Assembly (NCBI GenBank): GCA_947487745.1
Contig: CANKXQ010000086.1
Coordinates: forward strand, 1 to 6,020
Length of the DNA: 6,020 nt
Reading direction: 5' to 3'
Source: Spartobacteria bacterium
GTDB taxonomy: Bacteria > Verrucomicrobiota > Verrucomicrobiia > Chthoniobacterales > Terrimicrobiaceae
The notes beneath the pieces were generated by a model that searched no databases, was not told the origin of the DNA, and saw nothing but the letters and a program-made list of their open reading frames with translations. Positions 1 to 5,278 of this stretch are shown one piece after another (the stretch's first letter is position 1; each line of letters starts with the position of its first letter). The position numbers and the translations under genes are program-made.

Positions 1-568
1 TGGTGCGGCGAATCTCGTCGTCGCGGCCAATGACGGGGTCGATCTTGCCGGCGCGGGCGGCTGCGGTGAGGTCGCGGCCGTATTTTTCCAGCGTCTGGTA
101 TTTGCCCTCCGGATCTTGATCGGTGACGCGCTGACTGCCGCGCACGGCGACGAGGGCCTGCATGAGCTTGTCGCGGGTCACGCCGCTGTCCTTGAGCATT
201 TTTGCGGCGGCGTAGTTGGTGGTAAGAAGCGCGAGAAGGAAATGCTCCACGCTCGTGAAGTCGTCCTTGAGCATGGCCATCTCGCCCTCGGCGGCGTTGA
301 GGACTTTGTTCAGCTCGTTCGAAAATTGCGGCTGGGCACCGCCACGCACATGGGCCAGCGCGGCGATGGCATCTTTCAACCGCCCTTCGAGGGCTGGCAC
401 GGAGACGCCGAGTTTTTCGCAGAGTGGGCGGGCGAGTCCGTCCGACTGCGCAACGAGGGCAGCAAGCAAGTGCTCGCAAGTTATCTCGGGATTCTCGTTC
501 TTCAAGGCCACCTCCATGGCGGAATTCAAGGCCTCGCGAAGTTTGATGGTGAATTTTTCAGAACGCAT
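1..568 (-). CDS. clpB: ATP-dependent chaperone ClpB, N-terminal part (gene runs off the left edge)
   Basis: ClpB is a cytoplasmic hexameric AAA+ disaggregase that works with DnaK/DnaJ/GrpE to pull proteins out of aggregates. The visible 189 codons start [20 protein letters not shown] and cover the Clp N-domain as two repeats (about residues 5-70 and 80-143; the second contains [10 protein letters not shown]). They end in the linker to the first AAA+ module, with the family-typical [20 protein letters not shown] (163-181 region) followed by GRDDEIRR. The Walker A motif, middle domain and second AAA+ module lie outside the window. The presence of the substrate-binding N-domain indicates the full-length form rather than the short ClpB made from an internal start. 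The ATG at 568-566 is the natural family start, although no Shine-Dalgarno sequence precedes it (the upstream bases are CTTTTCTCC). The gene is divergent from yggS with 77 bases between the starts. ClpA and ClpC are less likely because the linker sequence is ClpB-like. Confidence 0.95.
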   Translation of the reverse strand, partial: MRSEKFTIKLREALNSAMEVALKNENPEITCEHLLAALVAQSDGLARPLCEKLGVSVPALEGRLKDAIAALAHVRGGAQPQFSNELNKVLNAAEGEMAMLKDDFTSVEHFLLALLTTNYAAAKMLKDSGVTRDKLMQALVAVRGSQRVTDQDPEGKYQTLEKYGRDLTAAARAGKIDPVIGRDDEIRRT

Positions 569-591
569 GATGGAGAAAAGTTTCGGACGTG

Positions 592-644
592 ATATTACAC
601 AAAAGTCATCGCGGGCGATAGGTGGGGCATGTAAGAATTTCCAG
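592..644 (-). promoter_or_regulatory. Possible clpB promoter elements (weak)
   Basis: Two candidate elements face clpB in the divergent gap. One is a heat-shock-like pair on the minus strand: CTGGAAA (644-638), 10 bases, then CCCCAC (627-622), resembling the sigma-32 consensus CTTGAAA/CCCCAT with mismatches and a short spacer. The other is a TAATAT (597-592) that would fit a housekeeping -10 box, but no good -35 box lies 17 bases upstream. clpB belongs to the heat-shock regulon in many bacteria, which is why the first pair was considered. The first pair overlaps the alternative GTG start of yggS. Neither element is strong, and I saw no CIRCE inverted repeat. Confidence 0.22.
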
Positions 645-645
645 G

Positions 646-1344
646 ATGAGCCAGGTCGCCGAAAATTTCGAGTTTATCAGGCAACGCATCGCTTACGCCG
701 CAGAGCGAAATGGGCGTTCCGCCAAGGAAGTCAAACTTGTGGCTGTTTCAAAGACCTATCCGCCAGAGGTCATTCGCGAGGCTATCGAAGCGGGCCAGCA
801 GTGTTTTGGCGAAAACCGCGTTCAGGACGCCCTGCCAAAAATCGACGCCCTGCCACCCGCTCTGGAATGGCATCTCATCGGCCACCTACAAACCAACAAA
901 GTCCGCAAAGTGATCGGGCGTTTCGCTTTGTTCCATGGGGTGGACAATACTGCCCTCGCCTTGCAAATGAACCGCATCGCCGGAGAGTTTGGAGTTACAG
1001 CCGGCATCCTTCTCGAGGTGAATGTCTCGGGCGAGGAGAGCAAATTCGGCTTCACCCCCACCTCGCTTCACACTGCCTTGGAGAAACTTCTTCCCCTGCC
1101 CCACCTTCGCATCGAGGGGCTCATGACGATGGCTCCATTTTCGGAGAATCCCGAGTCCGCCAGGCCGGTTTTCGAGGGATTGAGGAAACTGCGCGACGCT
1201 CTCTCTGCGGCGAGTGGACATCCGCTCAAGGAACTTTCCATGGGTATGAGCGGTGATTTCGAGCAAGGCATAGCCGAGGGAGCGACCATCGTTAGGGTTG
1301 GTTCAGCCATTTTCGGTTCCCGCTCACTGCAGCCTACACCATAG
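646..1344 (+). CDS. yggS: YggS/PROSC family pyridoxal phosphate homeostasis protein
   Basis: This is a cytoplasmic PLP-binding protein of the YggS/YBL036C/PROSC family, a single-domain fold type III (alanine-racemase-like) TIM barrel. It keeps PLP and amino/keto acid pools balanced and has no established catalytic reaction. It has 232 residues, the usual family length. The PLP lysine is K36 in LVAVSKTYPP, the same position as in the E. coli protein. Other family motifs are FGENRVQ (54-60), WHLIGHLQTNK (75-85), EVNVSGEESKFGF (124-136), GLMTMAP (158-164) and SMGMSGDFEQGIAEGATIVR (198-217) followed by VGSAIFG, which forms the phosphate-binding end. An in-frame GTG at 622 would add eight residues (MGHVRISR), but the ATG at 646 gives the normal family N-terminus (MSQVAENFEFIRQRI) and is preferred. 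No clear ribosome binding site precedes either start. It is not next to proC or yggT here, its common partners elsewhere. No intrinsic terminator was seen directly after the stop. Confidence 0.94.
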   Translation: MSQVAENFEFIRQRIAYAAERNGRSAKEVKLVAVSKTYPPEVIREAIEAGQQCFGENRVQDALPKIDALPPALEWHLIGHLQTNKVRKVIGRFALFHGVDNTALALQMNRIAGEFGVTAGILLEVNVSGEESKFGFTPTSLHTALEKLLPLPHLRIEGLMTMAPFSENPESARPVFEGLRKLRDALSAASGHPLKELSMGMSGDFEQGIAEGATIVRVGSAIFGSRSLQPTP

Positions 1345-1515
1345 ATTCAACTTTCAGATGCCCTTACAACATGAAGGTGTAGAGATGAGCGCGAACCGTT
1401 GTGGGATTATCTGGAACTGTTGACCAACCAGCACGCCGAGACGGATGCGCTAAACAAAGTGCATCTTCTCTTCTTCCATCCGCTTTGGTGAGACGGTGCC
1501 AGCGGGGATATGAAA

Positions 1516-1541
1516 ATGGGGTATGCCAGAGGATGCCCCAT
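1516..1541. repeat. Imperfect inverted repeat (hairpin)
   Basis: ATGGGGTAT (1516-1524) pairs with ATGCCCCAT (1533-1541) as nine consecutive base pairs including one G-T wobble, with an eight-base central segment CCTCT-like on the opposite strand. No T-run follows, so it does not look like an intrinsic terminator. A second small palindrome, GCAGT-TC-ACTGC, follows at 1543-1554. It could be an RNA leader structure, a protein-binding site or a mobile repeat remnant; the sequence alone does not decide. Confidence 0.45.
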
Positions 1542-1659
1542 CGCAGTTCACTGCCCGTCCCGTCGCTATCGCATGAGGTGCGGAATTACACGGCGAATTG
1601 CCTTTGGTGCGTGCGAAGCGAGGTCGTTGATCGCATCCTCTCCCGCAGTTTGTTGCCTC

Positions 1660-1681
1660 AAAAATACGCTCTCGCATTTTT
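1660..1681. repeat. A/T-armed hairpin upstream of the GH-GT2 gene
   Basis: AAAAAT (1660-1665) and ATTTTT (1676-1681) form a six-pair A/T stem. Inside it are an A/C mismatch, two G-C pairs (CG at 1667-1668 with CG at 1673-1674) and a CTCT loop. The A-run on one side and T-run on the other resemble a weak bidirectional terminator, but the G/C core is too short for confidence. It lies about 35 bases before the proposed start of the next gene, so it could instead affect leader RNA structure. Confidence 0.25.
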
Positions 1682-1715
1682 TCGGGGTCGATTTATACCA
1701 TCCATCGTGACTGAA

Positions 1716-4208
1716 ATGCAGCCAGTGCGCGTGCGCGCCAAGTTTTTCTTCGAGGGAGATAAAAAGTTTTTCATCAAGGGGGTGACCTATGGTCCTTTCG
1801 CGCCTGATGCGCAGGGCGACCACTTTGGGACTCCCGAGGCGGCGGCCAAGGATTTCGACATGATGGTCGAGGCGGGCGTGAATCTTGTGCGCATTTACTA
1901 TGTGCCGCCGCGCTGGTTCTTGGATCTGTGCGCATCGCGGGGCATTCGAGCCCTCATTTCGATTCCATGGGCGGAGCATCTGGAATTTCTCAACAATCCG
2001 AAAATTCGCAACGAGGCGAAGAAGGCGGTTCGCGAAGGGGTCAGAAAAAATGCGGGGCATCCGGCCGTCTTTGGTTATCTGGTCGGCAATGAAATCCCGA
2101 CGACCATGGTGCGCTGGCTGGGTGCGCGGCAGGTCACAGAATTCGTCGAGCAACTCATCAACATCGGCCGCGAAGAGGACCCGCGCGCGCTATTTTCCTA
2201 CGCCAGCTATCCTCCCACCGAGTATCTCCTGCCGCAGAACAGCGATTTCGTGACATTCAATGTCTACCTGCACCGGCAGGATGATTTCGACCGCTACCTG
2301 GCGCGCCTTCAAAATCTGGCCGACGACAAGCCTCTCATCCTTGGTGAATTTGGCATGGATACGATCCGGCATCCTGAGGAGGAACAGGCGGAGATGCTGC
2401 GCTGGCACATCGAAAGCGTTGTTCGCGGGGGTCTCGCCGGCACGATTGTTTATGCCTGGACAGACGAGTGGTTCCGCGGTGGACAGGAAATTTTAGACTG
2501 GGCGTTCGGCCTGGTCCGGCGCGACCGCACAAAAAAACCGGCCTTCGAGACCGTGAAGGGCCTCTTCTTCGGCGAAGGCTCCATGACCTCTCGCGTGAAA
2601 CTCCGCGAGTATCCGAAAGCCTCGGTGATCGTCTGCTCCTACAACGGTGGCAAGACGCTCGATCGCTGCCTGACCTCGCTAAAGGACATCAATTATCCAA
2701 ACTACGAAGTCGTCCTCGTCGATGATGGCTCCAAGGACGACACACAGGAAATCGCGGCGCGGCATCCCTGGATCAAAAACATCCGCCAAGAAAACAAAGG
2801 CCTGAGCTTCGCCCGCAATGTCGGCGCCCATGAATCGACGGGGGATGTCATTGTTTACACGGACAGCGACTGCATGGCGGATCCAGACTGGCTTTACTAT
2901 CTCATTGGCACACTCCTGAGCGGCGACTTCGCCGGAGTGGGCGGACCAAACATTTCGCCACCTGCGGAAAACTGGGTCCAGGCCTGCGTGGCCGCGGCTC
3001 CCGGAGGTCCGAGCCATGTGTTGCTCACTGATGTCGTGGCCGAGCACATTCCCGGCTGCAACATGGCATTCCACCGCTGGGCGTTCAACCAAGTCGGCGG
3101 CTTCGATCCGGAATACCGCAAGGCGGGTGATGATGTGGACTTCTGCTGGCGTCTGCAACAGAGCGGCGGCGTGATCGCCTTCAGCCCGGCCGCGATCGTC
3201 TGGCACTACCGGCGCTTTACTTTGCAAGCCTTCCGCAAACAGCAGGAGGGCTACGGCGAGGCGGAGTCCATGCTGCGCTTCCAGCACCTTGTGTTCTTCG
3301 GCCCGACCGGCACAGCCAAGTGGAAGGGCCAGATTTACGGCGCACCACGCTTCACCTGGCTCGTGAACAAGCCGATCATCTACCACGGCATCTTTGGCGA
3401 GGGGCTTTTCCAATCCATCTACCCCACCCCGCAGTCGGATGTCGCCGCCTACCTGAGTAGCATCGAGTGGGTCGCCCTGACGGCATTGGTCTTTGCAGCA
3501 TCCATACCAATCCCCTTCCTGCGCATTGTGCCGTATCTCATGTTCGGAGGAACACTGCTCGTCGCTCTCTCCTACATGATCCATGCGCGATTGGAGGCCA
3601 AGCACGACACGGTTCCGGCACGCCTGCTGGTTGCATTCCTCGCATTGGCTCAACCGCTCGTTCGCGGATGGGCCCGCTATTTTACCTGGCTCAAATTCAA
3701 GCGCACTCCTCCGGCGGTCATCGCCACGCAGGAAAAAAACTTCAAACGCTCGCGCGGCAGCATCACAAACCTCCGCTTCTGGAGCGAGAACGGCCATGGA
3801 CGCGAACTCCTGCTCAAGGAAACAATCGGCGCCCTTGAGAGCGAAGGCTGGAATTACTCGATCGATACAGGCTGGAAGAACTGGGATGTCCAAATCTACG
3901 GCAGCTTCTGGTGGGGCATTCAAATGCGCTCGGTGACGGAATACCACGGCGGGCCGAAATGCCTGACGCGTGTGCACCTGAAACTTCGCATGGTGGCGAC
4001 AACCATTTTGATGAATTTTATCCTGTTGGCGATTTTGGCTTATCAGCAGCTGTTGATTCCCAATGCCCACTGGTGGCCGTGGGTGCTCTACAGCATTTTC
4101 CTCTTGGTCCTCGTCCGCCGCGCACGCCGCCTGAAGCGCCGCGTCGCCGATCTGGTGGAGAATGCGGCTTCGCGGTGCGGATTCACCCGCATCACGAAAA
4201 AATCCTGA
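1716..4208 (+). CDS. Fusion protein: clan GH-A glycoside hydrolase-like domain + GT2 glycosyltransferase + membrane-attached C-terminus
   Basis: This 830-residue protein is unlike a single-domain GT2 enzyme. Residues about 10-285 look like a GH2/GH5-type TIM barrel (clan GH-A): R59 in NLVRIYY, acid/base E126 in VGNEIP, N182 and Y184 in FNVY, nucleophile E211 in LILGEFG, and W248 in YAWTDEW. Residues about 298-525 are a GT2 domain: SVIVCSYNGG, D336/D337 in VLVDDGS, D383-x-D385 in YTDSDC, the acceptor-side GDDVDF (471-476), and RKQQEGYGEAE (507-517). The C-terminal part has hydrophobic stretches at about 583-622, 636-648, 760-781 and 787-800. Between these, about 670-755, lies a soluble segment with DTGWKNWDVQIYGSFWW. 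No signal peptide or membrane segment precedes the GT domain, so both catalytic domains are inferred to be cytoplasmic. The likely role is synthesis and trimming or transfer of a surface or lipid-linked glycan; substrate unknown. The start is chosen at ATG 1716 because homology-like sequence begins at once; GTG 1707 is an alternative adding three residues. queA follows after 3 bases. Confidence 0.88.
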   Translation: MQPVRVRAKFFFEGDKKFFIKGVTYGPFAPDAQGDHFGTPEAAAKDFDMMVEAGVNLVRIYYVPPRWFLDLCASRGIRALISIPWAEHLEFLNNPKIRNEAKKAVREGVRKNAGHPAVFGYLVGNEIPTTMVRWLGARQVTEFVEQLINIGREEDPRALFSYASYPPTEYLLPQNSDFVTFNVYLHRQDDFDRYLARLQNLADDKPLILGEFGMDTIRHPEEEQAEMLRWHIESVVRGGLAGTIVYAWTDEWFRGGQEILDWAFGLVRRDRTKKPAFETVKGLFFGEGSMTSRVKLREYPKASVIVCSYNGGKTLDRCLTSLKDINYPNYEVVLVDDGSKDDTQEIAARHPWIKNIRQENKGLSFARNVGAHESTGDVIVYTDSDCMADPDWLYYLIGTLLSGDFAGVGGPNISPPAENWVQACVAAAPGGPSHVLLTDVVAEHIPGCNMAFHRWAFNQVGGFDPEYRKAGDDVDFCWRLQQSGGVIAFSPAAIVWHYRRFTLQAFRKQQEGYGEAESMLRFQHLVFFGPTGTAKWKGQIYGAPRFTWLVNKPIIYHGIFGEGLFQSIYPTPQSDVAAYLSSIEWVALTALVFAASIPIPFLRIVPYLMFGGTLLVALSYMIHARLEAKHDTVPARLLVAFLALAQPLVRGWARYFTWLKFKRTPPAVIATQEKNFKRSRGSITNLRFWSENGHGRELLLKETIGALESEGWNYSIDTGWKNWDVQIYGSFWWGIQMRSVTEYHGGPKCLTRVHLKLRMVATTILMNFILLAILAYQQLLIPNAHWWPWVLYSIFLLVLVRRARRLKRRVADLVENAASRCGFTRITKKS

Positions 4209-4211
4209 CCC

Positions 4212-5192
4212 ATGTCGGGCCACATAAGCGACTCCCACTACGACCTGCCTCCGGAACTTATCGCAACCACGCCCACCGCGCGGCGCGACGAATCCCGCAT
4301 GCTTGTGCTTCACCGCACAAGCGGCCAGATCGAGCACCGCACCTTCCGCGACTTCCCTTCTTATATCGGCGAAGGGGATATTGTCGCCCTGAACGACTCG
4401 CGCGTCATCAAGGCCCGCCTGCTTACAGATCCCCCGGGTATCGAAATTTTTCTGCTCGAGAACCTCGGCGGCACGCGATGGAAGTGCCTCGTCAAGCCCG
4501 GCCGCAAAATGCGCCCCGGCACACGCGTGGCGATCGCCGGCACCACAGCGGAAGTCGCTGATGTCCTGCCCGGCGGCGAGCGCATCATGCAATTCGACGA
4601 AGCCCCTGATCTCGAAAAGCACGGCCACATGCCTCTGCCGCCCTATTTCAAGCGGGAGGCCGAAAAGCTCGACGACGAACGCTACCAGACGGTCTATGCA
4701 AACACGCCGGGCTCGGTGGCCGCCCCCACAGCGGGCTTGCACTTCACTCCCGAGATTCTTTCCCGAATTCCACACGCCTTCCTAACGCTTCATGTGGGCG
4801 CAGGAACCTTCCTGCCGGTGAAAACTGAAAACATCACCGGCCACGAAATGCACGAAGAGGTCTACTCCATCAGCGCCGCCACGGCCTCAGCGGTGAACTC
4901 CGCGAAACGCATCGTGGCCATCGGAACCACTGTGACCCGTGTGTTGGAATCCCAACCGCCCGGCCCGATCCAACCTTGCGAGGGACGCACCCGCATTTTT
5001 ATTCATCCACCCTACGAATTTCAAAAAACCGGCGCACTCCTCACAAACTTCCACCTCCCGGAATCGACGCTCCTCATGCTGGTGAGCGCCCTCGCCGGTC
5101 GCGAGGCCATCCTGAACGCCTATCGCGAGGCCATCAAAGAACGCTACCGCTTTTTCTCCTACGGCGACTGCATACTGATCACGGACAAGTAG
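4212..5192 (+). CDS. queA: S-adenosylmethionine:tRNA ribosyltransferase-isomerase QueA
   Basis: QueA moves and isomerises the ribosyl part of S-adenosylmethionine onto preQ1 at the wobble position (34) of GUN-anticodon tRNAs. This makes epoxyqueuosine, the next-to-last intermediate of queuosine, in the cytoplasm. Family blocks are all present: YDLPPELIA (10-18), ALNDSRVIKARL (59-70), HGHMPLPPY (137-145), YQTVYANTPGSVAAPTAGLH (158-177), LTLHVGAGTF (191-200), TNFHLPESTLLMLVSA (278-293) and RYRFFSYGD (311-319). At 326 residues it is shorter than the 356-residue E. coli enzyme. The shortening comes from a trimmed C-terminus and small loop losses, for example before LTLHVG, with no motif lost, so it should be functional. 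The ATG lies 3 bases after the stop of the GH-GT2 gene with no visible ribosome binding site, which suggests translational coupling. A terminator hairpin follows. The tgt and queG partners are not in the window. Confidence 0.97.
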   Translation: MSGHISDSHYDLPPELIATTPTARRDESRMLVLHRTSGQIEHRTFRDFPSYIGEGDIVALNDSRVIKARLLTDPPGIEIFLLENLGGTRWKCLVKPGRKMRPGTRVAIAGTTAEVADVLPGGERIMQFDEAPDLEKHGHMPLPPYFKREAEKLDDERYQTVYANTPGSVAAPTAGLHFTPEILSRIPHAFLTLHVGAGTFLPVKTENITGHEMHEEVYSISAATASAVNSAKRIVAIGTTVTRVLESQPPGPIQPCEGRTRIFIHPPYEFQKTGALLTNFHLPESTLLMLVSALAGREAILNAYREAIKERYRFFSYGDCILITDK

Positions 5193-5204
5193 TTCGATTG
5201 AACC

Positions 5205-5232
5205 AAAAATTTGGACGATCGTTCAAGTTTTT
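5205..5232. terminator. Bidirectional intrinsic terminator between convergent genes
   Basis: AAAAATTTGGAC (5205-5216) pairs with GTTCAAGTTTTT (5221-5232) over 12 positions (two are G-T wobbles) around a GATC loop. On the plus strand a T-run ends the stem after the queA stop at 5192. On the minus strand the A-run becomes a T-run after the stem, so it can also end the convergent gene that stops at 5279. The stem is rather A/T-rich, but its position between two converging genes supports the call. Confidence 0.75.
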
Positions 5233-5278
5233 GTCCGACTGAGGGCGAGGGATGGAAATTGTTCGCGGTGGCGTGTGA

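Larger units (their letters stand above)
1345..1706. other. Intergenic region without a convincing gene, about 360 bases
   Basis: No convincing gene lies between the yggS stop and the start of the next gene. The frame of the downstream gene stays open back to a GTG at 1401, but that stretch encodes Cys-, Arg- and Ser-rich sequence with no family resemblance, so I read it as non-coding. A separate frame is open from 1375 to the stop at 1489-1491. It gives a more protein-like peptide including LWDYLELLTNQHAETDALNK and ending LLFFHPLW, which could be the tail of a decayed gene, but I do not recognise it. The region also holds an imperfect hairpin at 1516-1541, a small one at 1543-1554 (GCAGT, two bases, ACTGC) and an A/T-arm hairpin at 1660-1681. 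It probably contains the promoter of the glycosyltransferase operon. A TATACC at 1694-1699 is a possible -10 box, without a recognisable -35 box. Confidence 0.6.

Noticed and set aside
116..592. Plus-strand open frame opposite clpB
   Set aside because: It is the reverse of the ClpB N-domain, whose minus-strand reading has unmistakable family motifs.
622..645. GTG start of yggS at 622
   Set aside because: It adds eight residues absent from the usual family N-terminus. The ATG at 646 puts the PLP lysine at position 36, as in the E. coli protein.
1450..1677. Small minus-strand gene in the intergenic gap
   Set aside because: The translation (Cys/Arg/Pro-rich, no recognisable motif) and lack of a ribosome binding site argue against it.
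1401..1715. N-terminal extension of the GH-GT2 protein to GTG 1401
   Set aside because: The extra residues are Cys/Arg/Ser-rich, show no signal peptide or domain, and family-like sequence begins only after Met at 1716. The stop-free run is better explained by chance.
2679..4775. A very long open frame on the minus strand (about 700 codons) opposite the GT2 domain and queA
   Set aside because: It lies antisense to two genes with clear family motifs, its translation resembles no family and is rich in His, Arg and Ala, and such frames are common opposite GC-rich coding sequence.
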